Part shown: positions 18,077 to 25,967 of the stretch, piece by piece
How positions within the stretch are numbered: the stretch's first letter is position 1
Layout of the letters: each line of letters begins with the position of its first letter
Notes under the pieces: model-generated
The model's input: the letters and a program-made list of their open reading frames with translations, nothing else
What the model was told of the DNA's origin: nothing
The model's database searches: none
Assembly (NCBI RefSeq): GCF_005938385.1
Contig: NZ_VCRA01000021.1
Span: forward strand, 55,236 to 119,235
Direction of reading: 5' to 3'
From: Paenibacillus mesophilus
Lineage (GTDB): Bacteria; Bacillota; Bacilli; Paenibacillales; NBRC-103111
Length of the DNA: 64,000 nucleotides
Program-made: the position numbers and the translations under genes

Positions 18077-18105
18077 TTGGAATTTGACCGAATTTATGAT
18101 AAAAT
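18077..18105 (+). promoter_or_regulatory. Promoter of the 117-residue protein/khtTU/yitT operon
   Basis: TTGGAA (18077-18082), 17 bases and TAAAAT (18100-18105) lie 34 bases from the TTG start. The surrounding bases (CGAATTTATG before the -10, TGGC after it) are also found at the same spacing before the paralogous gene at 34348. The promoter therefore seems to have been duplicated or conserved together with the gene. Confidence 0.55.
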
Positions 18106-18138
18106 GGCCTTATCTTACCGGAAAGGAGGGAGGACATC

Positions 18139-18492
18139 TTGATCGTACGTCCAACTGTCCGCACAATCGGACTGCTGTCGGTCGCGTTCGCTCTTCTTTG
18201 GTCGTTTCTCATGCCGACCGCCGATACGGTCGTAACGCCCATTTCCCAGTCGATCCCCGCCGTATCGGCACCGGCATCCATTCATTCGCCTCTCGGCGCA
18301 CCCGCCCATTTTCTGCAGAAGCTTCGCGTGTTTCTTCCGCTTATTACGATTTTCTTGCCTTTGTGCACAATAGTGCTGCGCGATATTTGCATCCGCGCCC
18401 GCTTGGAACGATTCGCCCCCCCGGTACCGCTGCTCCGCAAGCAGTTGCTTTTGCGTCCCCTGAAATTCACCTCCATGTACGTCGGCGCCTAA
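18139..18492 (+). CDS. Small membrane/exported protein, 117 aa, in khtS position; paralogue of the one at 34348
   Basis: TTG start behind a very strong GGAAAGGAGGGAGGA site. A hydrophobic segment spans residues about 10-28, and a second one about 63-82 (FLPLITIFLPLCTIVL). Two blocks are conserved with the equally long 117-residue protein at 34348: 23 of 29 residues identical over residues 15-43 (core SFLMPTADTVVTPIS...IPAVS) and 14 of 20 at the C-terminus (core LLLRPLKFTS). The middle is not conserved. I recognise no described domain. It occupies the slot of KhtS, the modulator gene in the B. subtilis khtSTU operon, but homology to KhtS is unproven. It precedes KhtT, KhtU and a YitT protein, so a role in their regulation is inferred. 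Confidence 0.75.
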   Translation: MIVRPTVRTIGLLSVAFALLWSFLMPTADTVVTPISQSIPAVSAPASIHSPLGAPAHFLQKLRVFLPLITIFLPLCTIVLRDICIRARLERFAPPVPLLRKQLLLRPLKFTSMYVGA

Positions 18493-18684
18493 TTCCCCAA
18501 CTTTTCGGTATGAAGCCATAGTCATCGGAAAATAATAACAGCAGGTTCAGCTTGTTCCGGTGCACGGGTATTGTTTGGCATGCCCGAAAAAAATATGGAT
18601 TAGTCGATCCGGGCGTTGCCCTCTATCCGATTGTGCCGTTACTTTCGACGCGACACAACCATACACAATCGGAGGAAATTACGG

Positions 18685-19182
18685 ATGAAACCTATAAGGG
18701 AGTCGGATTTGCCGGGAATCGGCCGCAAGTACGAAGTGGAAACGCAATCGAAAGAAAAGTTCGTTATCGTCGTCCATGACGACGGCAGGCGGGAAATTTA
18801 TACGCCGGACCGCCACGACCCGGATGAGAGCGTCTCGATCGTGACGCTGGAAGACGACGAAGCGAGAGCGGCCGCGGCTATTCTCGGAGGCATGTACTAC
18901 AAGCCGAAGGCGCTTGAAACGATCGAAGTGGCGCTGAACGATCTCATTATCGAATGGTATCGGATCGACACGGAATTCCTCTGCGTAGGCAAGTCGATCG
19001 GCGAGATGGGCGTCCGCCAAAAAACCGGGGCGAGCATCATTGCGGCCGTGTACCCGGATCATACCCACCATATTAATCCGGGCCCGGACTATAGGCTGAG
19101 GGGCGGCAGCACGCTGATCGTCGCGGGGGAGCGGAACCATCTCAAATTGCTGAAGCAATTACTCCAGCACGGGGGCCATTGA
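18685..19182 (+). CDS. khtT: K+/H+ antiporter regulatory subunit KhtT (RCK_C domain)
   Basis: A 165-residue cytoplasmic protein, the same length as B. subtilis KhtT. The ATG at 18685 is chosen over upstream in-frame codons because GGAGGAAATTACGG precedes it. The N-terminal half (LPGIGRKYEVETQSKEKFVIVVHDDGRREIY) is the KhtT-specific domain. The C-terminal half, residues about 80-160, is an RCK_C/TrkA_C domain (GKSIGEMGVRQKTGASIIAA, LRGGSTLIVAGERNHLKLL). In B. subtilis this domain controls KhtU and binds c-di-AMP. The stop overlaps the start of the next gene, which supports tight stoichiometric expression with it. Confidence 0.93.
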   Translation: MKPIRESDLPGIGRKYEVETQSKEKFVIVVHDDGRREIYTPDRHDPDESVSIVTLEDDEARAAAAILGGMYYKPKALETIEVALNDLIIEWYRIDTEFLCVGKSIGEMGVRQKTGASIIAAVYPDHTHHINPGPDYRLRGGSTLIVAGERNHLKLLKQLLQHGGH

Positions 19183-20429
19183 TGATGGACCATCTCGTAC
19201 TGGAAATCGGCCTCGCCGTCGTTCTTATCGCCGTGGCCGGCCTACTGTCGGCCAAATTGAAATTTTCGGTCATTCCTTTCTACATTTTGGTCGGCATGGC
19301 CGTCGGACCACATGCGCCCAAATGGGGCGTATTCGACTTCCGCTTCATCGAAAGCGCCCCGCTCATCGAGTTTATGGGCAGGCTCGGCGTATTGTTTCTG
19401 CTGTTCTACCTCGGACTGGAGTTTTCGGTGGGCCGTCTTATCAAGTCGGGACGTTCCATTGCCGTCGGCGGTACGATTTATATCGCCATCAATTTTACGC
19501 TCGGCCTTTTATTTGCTCTGCTAGCGGGTATGCCGTTCAAGGAAATGCTCGTCATCGCCGGTATTACGACGATTTCGTCCAGCGCCATCGTAGCGAAGGT
19601 TCTGGTCGATTTGAAACGGACGGCCAATCCGGAAACGGAAATGATTCTTGGCATCATCATGTTTGAAGACGTTTTTCTGGCCGTGTACATCTCGATCTTG
19701 TCCGGGCTCGTACTGAGCGGGTCGACCTCGTTCGCCGGCGTCGCCTTATCGGCGCTTGTCGCGCTGGGCTTCATGCTGGCCGTACTCGTCATCGGACGCA
19801 AAGCGGTGCCGCTGCTCAACAAAGTGCTCGATATCCGCTCGAATGAGCTGTTTCTGCTGGTCATATTCGGCGGACTGATGGTCGTTGCCGGATTTTCCGA
19901 AACGATCCATGTCGCCGAGGCGATCGGGGCGCTGCTCGTCGGCCTCGTGCTGGCGGAAACCGATCACATGAAACGGATCGAGCATATGATATTGCCGTTT
20001 CGCGATTTTTTCGGCGCGATGTTTTTTTTCAGCTTCGGGCTTACGATCGATCCGACGACGCTGGGCGGCGCGGTATGGCTGTCTCTCGGCGCGGTGGCGA
20101 TTACGCTCATCGGCAATTTCGTGGCGGGCATGCTCGCGGGCCGCAGCGCCGGGCTGTCTCCGAAAGCGTCCGTCAACATCGGGCTTACGATCGTCTCCAG
20201 AGGAGAATTTTCGATTGTAATGGCTAATCTCGGCAAAGCCGGCGGTCTGCTCGCCATTTTGCAGCCTTTCGCCGCCTTGTACGTGCTTATACTGGCTATT
20301 CTGGGACCTCTGCTGACGAAAGAATCGAAGCGCGTCTACAAGGTGCTGTTCGCGCGGAGAGGAAGCCCGAAAGCCAAGGATGCCGCGCAGTCGGCCGAAC
20401 GGGTTCAAGCCGAGCGGCGGGAGGGTTAA
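19182..20429 (+). CDS. khtU: K+(Na+)/H+ antiporter KhtU, CPA2 family
   Basis: A 415-residue integral membrane antiporter with about 12 hydrophobic segments over the whole length, typical of CPA2 (KefB/KhtU) exchangers. It should expel K+ in exchange for protons under alkaline or high-K+ conditions. Recognisable family features include the GRLGVLFLLFYLGLEFSVGRL segment, the SSSAIVAKVLVDL segment, FEDVFLAVYI and ISRGEFSIV-like VSRGEFSIVMANLG. The ATG at 19182 overlaps the khtT stop (TGATG); a second ATG follows directly at 19185. KhtT is its regulatory partner. The next gene, a YitT protein, starts four bases after its stop. Confidence 0.93.
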   Translation: MMDHLVLEIGLAVVLIAVAGLLSAKLKFSVIPFYILVGMAVGPHAPKWGVFDFRFIESAPLIEFMGRLGVLFLLFYLGLEFSVGRLIKSGRSIAVGGTIYIAINFTLGLLFALLAGMPFKEMLVIAGITTISSSAIVAKVLVDLKRTANPETEMILGIIMFEDVFLAVYISILSGLVLSGSTSFAGVALSALVALGFMLAVLVIGRKAVPLLNKVLDIRSNELFLLVIFGGLMVVAGFSETIHVAEAIGALLVGLVLAETDHMKRIEHMILPFRDFFGAMFFFSFGLTIDPTTLGGAVWLSLGAVAITLIGNFVAGMLAGRSAGLSPKASVNIGLTIVSRGEFSIVMANLGKAGGLLAILQPFAALYVLILAILGPLLTKESKRVYKVLFARRGSPKAKDAAQSAERVQAERREG

Positions 20430-20433
20430 CCGA

Positions 20434-21318
20434 ATGCGGGGCGCCATGAAAATCGGTAACCGTCCGAAACGGTTCGGTCCTATAGTCCGAGCCGGTTGGC
20501 CAGCCGTTCTTTCCTTTATCGCCGGAGTCGTGCTCATCGCGGTCGGTCTCGAGCTGTTTCTGAAGCCGAACCGGCTGGTGGCGGGGGGCGCTCAAAGCAT
20601 TTCGATTATGCTGTCTCATATGACGGAGATGAGGCTCGGACTATTCTTATTCCTGATCAACGTTCCGTTTCTGTTTATTGTCAAGCCGGGCGCGGGCGGG
20701 TGGAAACGACCGGCCTTCATCCGTACGGCGGCGCTCAGCGTGACGGCGGCCGTTACACTGCTGCTCGATCCGATCCCGCCGCTCACGGAGCATTCGCTCG
20801 CCGCTTCCTTGCTTGGAGGGCTCGCTCTCGGCTGCGGAGCGGGATTTATATTAAGAATCGGAGGCTACACGGACGGCGTCAACGAAGCGGCTTTCTGGGT
20901 CAAACGCAAAGTTCCGCTGTCGATCGGCGAGCTCGTAATGCTCATCAATTTGCTCCTGCTGACCATAGCCGGATTCTTGTTCGGTTGGGAACAGGCGTTT
21001 TATTCGGTAATCGCCTATTACGTTGCCTATCGTTCGCTCCGCTATACGATGAGAGGGTATCACCGCTATACGCTTGTACGGATAAGGGGAGGGCGGCTCG
21101 ACCATGTCCACTCCGATTTGCAGGATAAGTTCGGGACGGAATTCGCCTTCCTGTCGCGGTCCGGATCGCCGGAATGCTCCGGCGACATGACCGTCATCAT
21201 ATCCCGGGAGCAAGAGGACCCGCTTCGAGAAATATTGCGGGAGACCGACCCCGCCGCAACGATTCACATGACGCCGCTATCCAGTGCGAAGTACGACGAA
21301 TACAACTATTTGCAATAA
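20434..21318 (+). CDS. YitT-family membrane protein with DUF2179 C-terminal domain
   Basis: A 294-residue protein. The ATG at 20434 is preferred over upstream codons because GGAGGG lies in the end of khtU. Residues about 15-200 contain five to six hydrophobic segments, including the family hallmark GLELFLKPNRLVAGGAQSISI and GGYTDGVNEAAFWVKRKVPLSIGE. Residues about 215-290 form the soluble DUF2179 domain (TMRGYHRYTLVRIRGG, DMTVIISREQEDPLREIL, DPAATIH). The molecular role of YitT proteins is not established. It is last in the operon with khtTU and a 117-residue protein; a second YitT protein at 34821 also follows a 117-residue paralogue. Confidence 0.9.
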   Translation: MRGAMKIGNRPKRFGPIVRAGWPAVLSFIAGVVLIAVGLELFLKPNRLVAGGAQSISIMLSHMTEMRLGLFLFLINVPFLFIVKPGAGGWKRPAFIRTAALSVTAAVTLLLDPIPPLTEHSLAASLLGGLALGCGAGFILRIGGYTDGVNEAAFWVKRKVPLSIGELVMLINLLLLTIAGFLFGWEQAFYSVIAYYVAYRSLRYTMRGYHRYTLVRIRGGRLDHVHSDLQDKFGTEFAFLSRSGSPECSGDMTVIISREQEDPLREILRETDPAATIHMTPLSSAKYDEYNYLQ

Positions 21319-21366
21319 TTTTCCCCTCGGAAGTGCGTCCGATTCGTTTCAAAAAGTGCAAAACAT

Positions 21367-21402
21367 CGGACCGGGATGATAAAGATTGTTCGTCCCGGAC
21401 CG
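21367..21402. other. Stem-loop downstream of the khtTU-yitT operon
   Basis: CGGACCGGGA (21367-21376) and TCCCGGACCG (21393-21402) pair with one A-A mismatch and a 16-base loop. No T run follows, so it is a weak terminator candidate. It may instead protect the 3' end or lie in the leader of the next gene. Confidence 0.45.
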
Positions 21403-21466
21403 TTTAAGATGAATTTATGAAAGCGAATCACAACGTACAATATGCAGAAGAAGGGAAGAGAACAAT

Positions 21467-22522
21467 ATGAGTAAAATTCGTCTTGGCATTATCGGCTGCG
21501 GGGGTATGGCAGGATCGCATTCCGGAGGGTTTCACTATTTGGCCGATCGCGTTGAAATCGCAGCGACTTGCGACATCGAGCTTGCGCGCGCGCAGAAAGC
21601 GGCCGAGCTGACCGGGGCTAAGATTGCGGTTGCGGATTACCGCGAATTGCTGGACCATGTGGACGCCGTTCTGGTCGTTCTGCCGCACGATCTTCACTTC
21701 GAAGTGGGCATGACTTGCCTGAAGGCGGGCAAGCACGTGCTGATGGAGAAGCCGATGTGCAATACGGAAGAGGAATGCATCCAGCTGATCGAGACGGCGG
21801 AGCAGGTTGGGAAAGTGCTCATGACCGCTTACCCTGTCCGCTTCTGGCCGATCGTCCTGAAGCTGAAGGAATTGATCGATTCGAAGGCGTACGGCGAATG
21901 CTTCCAAATGTCCATCTGGACGGAGCAGTTTACCCGTTATCACGAAGGGCATTGGGCGCATTCGGCGAAACGTCTCGGCGGCGGACAATTTTTCAGCCAC
22001 GGCTGCCATTACGTCGACTTGATGCTCTGGTTCCTCGGTCGTCCGGTACGCGGCACGCATATCGGCACGAACTTCGGCACGCCGTGGATGGAGAATGAAG
22101 GCACGAGCAACGTGACGATCGAGTTCGAGAGCGGAGCCCTCGGCTACCATTTCGGCACATGGGGAGCCCGCGGAACCCGTCTCGGCTGGAGCATTCACGC
22201 GCATTGCACGGAAGGGATGCTGGAGATCAATCTCGCCGAGAAGAAGCTGTACGCGCATACGCATATCAAGGAAGAGAAGGCGAATCTGGATACGGAATCG
22301 CGCAAGAAAGTGCTGTACGAGGCGGACGCTTCGGGCAAGTTTACGCACCACGAGCTGGAGCATTTCCTCGACTGTATCCGCGACGGCACGCGTCCGATCA
22401 CGGACGGACCGACCAGCCTGCAAGGACTTCGCGTCATCTGGAAGCTGTACGAGGCGGAGCAAAACAATACGGTTGCGGATTTGCGCGGCCTCGGATTGGA
22501 TCAAGTGCAAGTGAAGGCTTAA
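21467..22522 (+). CDS. Gfo/Idh/MocA-family oxidoreductase
   Basis: A 351-residue NAD(P)-dependent dehydrogenase of sugars, sugar acids or inositols. Residues 1-120 are a Rossmann domain starting RLGIIGCGGMAGSHSGGF; the GxGxxA-type loop is at the very N-terminus. The family EKP motif (VLMEKPMCNTEEEC) is near residue 90. Residues about 125-350 are the GFO_IDH_MocA C-terminal domain, with a GGGQFFSHGCHYVDLMLW segment containing the catalytic HxxD-like histidine. Start ATG has AAGAAGGGAAGAG upstream. It is transcribed alone with a strong terminator. The substrate cannot be read from sequence; a sugar from the surrounding glycan loci is plausible. Confidence 0.9.
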   Translation: MSKIRLGIIGCGGMAGSHSGGFHYLADRVEIAATCDIELARAQKAAELTGAKIAVADYRELLDHVDAVLVVLPHDLHFEVGMTCLKAGKHVLMEKPMCNTEEECIQLIETAEQVGKVLMTAYPVRFWPIVLKLKELIDSKAYGECFQMSIWTEQFTRYHEGHWAHSAKRLGGGQFFSHGCHYVDLMLWFLGRPVRGTHIGTNFGTPWMENEGTSNVTIEFESGALGYHFGTWGARGTRLGWSIHAHCTEGMLEINLAEKKLYAHTHIKEEKANLDTESRKKVLYEADASGKFTHHELEHFLDCIRDGTRPITDGPTSLQGLRVIWKLYEAEQNNTVADLRGLGLDQVQVKA

Positions 22523-22543
22523 GCAATCGTACGATTATACATG

Positions 22544-22601
22544 ACCCGGACGTACCGGCTTGGGGCGAAATAGCCTTTAAGCCGGATAGGTCCGGGTTTT
22601 T
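22544..22601 (+). terminator. Rho-independent terminator, two-tier hairpin
   Basis: ACCCGGAC pairs with GTCCGGGT, and an inner CCGGCTT pairs with AAGCCGG. Five T residues follow directly. It lies 21 bases after the stop of the Gfo/Idh/MocA gene. Confidence 0.85.
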
Positions 22602-22733
22602 GTCGATTTTTACCTCGACCATAGGACGGGAAACAACCAACCCCGGGTCCGTTCATCGGCCGCCGTGTCTTTCGGTATACTGTTCCCATATCAAGGTGGC
22701 GGTGTGCCATTCAGCGAGTTAGGAGCGGTATTC

Positions 22734-23372
22734 ATGGAGTGGATGAACAGCCTGTTCGAGCAGTACGGATATTTATTGTTGTTTTTCGGATTGTTTGCGG
22801 AATCGCTTGCCTTGCCGTTTCCCGGAGAATTGGCTATGGCGCTGTCCGGGCATATGGCTTACCTCGGTAAATCGAATTTGTTGCTGGATATGCTGTATTC
22901 GTTTCTTGGCGCAACGATCGGCACGATGCTCACCTATGCGCTCGGCCGCAAGCTGGGCAGACCTTTCTTCGAGAAATACGGCAAGTACGTATTCCTGTCC
23001 CGGGAGCGAATCGATAAGCTGGCCGACTGGTTTGCGAAATACGGGAGCAAGCTGCTGCTAGTCAGCTATTTTGTCCCCGGTCTGCGCCACTTTACCGGCT
23101 ACGTGTCCGGCATCATGAGAATCCGCCTCGGCACCTTCCTGCTGTACAATCATATAAGCGCCTTCGTATGGGTAATCGCGTACGTGTCGATCGGCCGCAT
23201 ATTCGGCGAGCAGCTTGACCAATTGCTTCATCTCCTGTCCGCCTATTCGTGGAGAGCGGCCGTATGCATCGCACTCGGGTTCGCGATCATCTTCTTCGTC
23301 AAAAGGTACCGGGCGAAGCTGCTCAAGAAAAAAGCGCTGCTGGCCGTTTCTCCGGATAACGGCGTACGCTGA
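22734..23372 (+). CDS. DedA-family membrane protein
   Basis: A 212-residue integral membrane protein of the DedA/VTT (SNARE-associated) superfamily, whose bacterial members act in polyprenyl-phosphate or phospholipid scrambling. The ATG at 22734 is chosen because AGGAG lies ten bases upstream; the longer frame adds 23 residues without a membrane signal. Family motifs seen are ESLALPFPGELAMALSGHMAYLG, GATIGTMLTYALGRKLGRPFFEKYGKY and the PGLRHFTGYVSGIMRI loop carrying the conserved arginine. Four hydrophobic segments are visible. The stop directly abuts the stop of the convergent AraC gene. Confidence 0.9.
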   Translation: MEWMNSLFEQYGYLLLFFGLFAESLALPFPGELAMALSGHMAYLGKSNLLLDMLYSFLGATIGTMLTYALGRKLGRPFFEKYGKYVFLSRERIDKLADWFAKYGSKLLLVSYFVPGLRHFTGYVSGIMRIRLGTFLLYNHISAFVWVIAYVSIGRIFGEQLDQLLHLLSAYSWRAAVCIALGFAIIFFVKRYRAKLLKKKALLAVSPDNGVR

Positions 23373-25661
23373 TCAGCTTTCGGCCGTGCTGCCGTTGTCC
23401 GCCGGTTCGTCCGTTATCGTCCCAGTAGCGATCCCACGCCGGTATTCGCCCGGCGTAATATTCGTCAGACGGCGGAACATGCGGATAAAGGAGTTCGCGT
23501 TCCGGTAGCCGACCTTGGCCGCGATCTCGTGAACTTTCCAGTCGGTCTCCGCGAGAAAACGTTTCGCGTTGCGGATGCGGACGTCATCGACGCTGTCGCT
23601 TATGCTGCGTCCGGTCTTTTCCTTATAATATTGGCGCAAATAGCCGGACGAAATGTTCAGCTTGTCCGCGATCAGGTCCAAATAAAGATCGTCCCCGTAC
23701 CGGTTCTCGATAAAATCGCGCACGAAATCGACGATCGGGTCTTTCTGCGCGCGCTTTTCCTCCATCATGGCGGCCGCCCTGCGCAGCAGGTTGTCGAAGA
23801 ACGATTCGAACTGCCCGGGGGAGACGAACGAATCGATTTCCTCGAAAGGCGAATGTTCCGGCTGCAGCTCTCCGGTATCAATCTTGTGCGACATGAGCGC
23901 AAGCAATACTTTAGACACAATCGTATGGGCGAACTGCTTGTAATGCGCTTCGCTGGCGCCCTGCTTGCGCAGCCTTTCGAACGAACGGGAGACCGCATGC
24001 GCCATATTCGGCTCGTTGCCCGCCAGAAGGCTGTCCATAAATTGGCGCTCCTCTTCGGGCGAGAGCGGATAAGGCTCCTCGACCGGGCTCGTGTCGGTAA
24101 TGATCTGGGTTTCGTCGTTCAGCTTGCGCTTGCGGATCATATCGGCCGCCTCCCGGTAAGCCGCGGAAAATTCCGATGGAAGGCGCAGCCGCGGATGGAA
24201 CGCGATCGTCAGATGGTAATGCGGCTTGTCATGATCGAACACTTGCTTCAAATAGTGCAGCTTGTCGGATAGGAGCGCTTCGGCGCCCTCGTCTTCGGAA
24301 AACACGATGGAGACGATGACGTCTTTTTCGATTTGCATCGTCACGGAATCGGGGAACGCCTCATAGATATTCAAATTGACGAATTCGAGAAAATAAGTCG
24401 ATCTCCGCTGCCAGCCGGCCGACGATAGGGGCCGGTCGACGTACCGGATATGGAACATCAGGAAGAAATGGGGCCGCTCCGTATCGATAAGCCGCTGCAC
24501 ATCCTCGTGGTTCATATTCGTGTCCTTCAGCTTGTCCAAATAACCGTATTTGCGAAGCAGCGAGTCTTTCCGGTGCATCGAATCCATCATCCGGTCTATA
24601 CCGTCGCGGATTTGAACGAATTCGTGAATATCGCCTCTTCCGTCTGCGTCTTCGGCGGTCTCCCTCCGGCCGTGCTTCAACGATTCGACGATTGTTTCGA
24701 TTCCGTGACGGATTTTGCTGCTGAGCGGAACGGACATAATGAGGCAAATGATTGCCGAAAGCGCTATCAACCCGATCAGAATGAGCCGCAAACCGTTCAT
24801 TTGCCGGGAAATGTGCTCGAACGGAATGACATTGACATACGTCAGTCCGGTTGCCGCGCTGCGGTGGGTAAAGTAATACCGCCCGCCGATCGGATGCGTC
24901 CCGCCTTCCCCGAAGCGGAGCGGAAGCCCTTCCCGGTCGAGCCCGGCCGAGCTGTAGTACAAACGGCCCGAGTCGTCTACGATATAGAAATTGTCGTTGA
25001 CCGACATGTGCAAATGCTCGAACATAGCGGTGGCGTCCAGCATCGCGCCCATGTAGGCCTGACCGTACAGCTTGCTTTTGACGATCAGCGGAAAATAAAC
25101 GCCGGACCCGGCTATGGAGGTGTCCAGCCGCGGCGTCTGGAACGTCGCCGACGGATGCAGCTTCATATGATAGTCAAGTCCGAATTGCGCAGTCCAAAAT
25201 TCGCGAGGGTAAGCCTCGGATTTATAGTAAGATTCGAACATGTCCTGCGAAGTGTGCAGGCTTATTTTATTGATGACGCTGTCGCTGTTTTTGTAGTAGA
25301 CGAATGCGTCGTTCACGTACAAATTGTAATCGTCCGCAATCGATTTGAACTGTTCGGTAATGCGGTTGATCGATTCGAAATTGACGCTGCCGTCGCTTTT
25401 CCGATTGTCCAGTCCGCTCAGCGTTCCGTTGAAGTAGAAGCTGTCCAGCAAATCGTTCAGCAATCCGAGCTGCTTCTCGTACCCGTTCGCCGTGTTCGCC
25501 AGGTTGAGCGTATTGTAGCGGATCAACTCCTCGCGGATACTCCCCGAGAATACATGGAACGACAAGGCGTTGAAGGCGAACGATATCGCGATAATGGTCC
25601 AGAAGCCGACCATCAGCCTGCCGAACAACGTATTTCTGATCCATCCCAAGCGGAACGTCAT
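23373..25661 (-). CDS. Membrane-spanning AraC-family regulator (one-component sensor)
   Basis: A 762-residue regulator. The ATG at 25661 is taken over the upstream codon at 25733 because AAGGAGAGAC precedes it. One membrane segment at about 12-35, an extracellular sensor region to about 280 (Cache-like) and a second membrane segment at about 285-305 (LILIGLIALSAIICLIM) are visible. A cytoplasmic linker and an AraC HTH domain at about 665-755 follow (LIADKLNISSGYLRQYYKEKTGRSIS, VGYRNANSFIRMFRRLTNITPGEYRR). It is a paralogue of the regulator at 40511. It is divergent from a Tat-exported beta-helix protein and two SBPs, which it probably activates in response to an extracellular sugar or a sugar-bound SBP. 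Confidence 0.9.
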   Translation of the reverse strand: MTFRLGWIRNTLFGRLMVGFWTIIAISFAFNALSFHVFSGSIREELIRYNTLNLANTANGYEKQLGLLNDLLDSFYFNGTLSGLDNRKSDGSVNFESINRITEQFKSIADDYNLYVNDAFVYYKNSDSVINKISLHTSQDMFESYYKSEAYPREFWTAQFGLDYHMKLHPSATFQTPRLDTSIAGSGVYFPLIVKSKLYGQAYMGAMLDATAMFEHLHMSVNDNFYIVDDSGRLYYSSAGLDREGLPLRFGEGGTHPIGGRYYFTHRSAATGLTYVNVIPFEHISRQMNGLRLILIGLIALSAIICLIMSVPLSSKIRHGIETIVESLKHGRRETAEDADGRGDIHEFVQIRDGIDRMMDSMHRKDSLLRKYGYLDKLKDTNMNHEDVQRLIDTERPHFFLMFHIRYVDRPLSSAGWQRRSTYFLEFVNLNIYEAFPDSVTMQIEKDVIVSIVFSEDEGAEALLSDKLHYLKQVFDHDKPHYHLTIAFHPRLRLPSEFSAAYREAADMIRKRKLNDETQIITDTSPVEEPYPLSPEEERQFMDSLLAGNEPNMAHAVSRSFERLRKQGASEAHYKQFAHTIVSKVLLALMSHKIDTGELQPEHSPFEEIDSFVSPGQFESFFDNLLRRAAAMMEEKRAQKDPIVDFVRDFIENRYGDDLYLDLIADKLNISSGYLRQYYKEKTGRSISDSVDDVRIRNAKRFLAETDWKVHEIAAKVGYRNANSFIRMFRRLTNITPGEYRRGIATGTITDEPADNGSTAES

Positions 25662-25967
25662 GATGCTGTCTCTCCTTATTTCGGACGATAAGTACGTATC
25701 TACAAGTTGAACTAATAAACTTCCATTGTTCAACTTCTATTATGGCAAATCAAGCGGCCTACCCCCATATGCAATTCCGCATACTTTATTCCATTATGCA
25801 GAGAAACGGCTATTCGGTGCAACAAGTCTTCAGGAAAGAATACAAAATGCTCATATGGCGATTTCTGTCGGTACGCCTTTTCGTTACGATAGTCGTGCAA
25901 GGCCGTCGGGGATGCGGCATCGTGAGCAGACAGCGTCGGAACGGCCGATTGCATAGGAGGCTGGAAG
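25662..25967. promoter_or_regulatory. Divergent control region between membrane AraC regulator and beta-helix operon
   Basis: No gene is supported in this gap. The segment 25786-25809 (TTATTCC, then a TATGCAGA-like part, then AAAC) resembles 42841-42860 upstream of the paralogous regulator at 40511. It is a candidate binding site for both paralogues. TACGAT near 25891 could be a -10 box for the plus-strand operon, but it has no good -35 partner, as expected for an activator-dependent promoter. Confidence 0.4.

Noticed and set aside
18493..18684. Possible c-di-AMP (ydaO) riboswitch before khtT
   Set aside because: KhtT is a c-di-AMP target in B. subtilis, but I could not find the conserved ydaO core or a terminator with T run in this gap.
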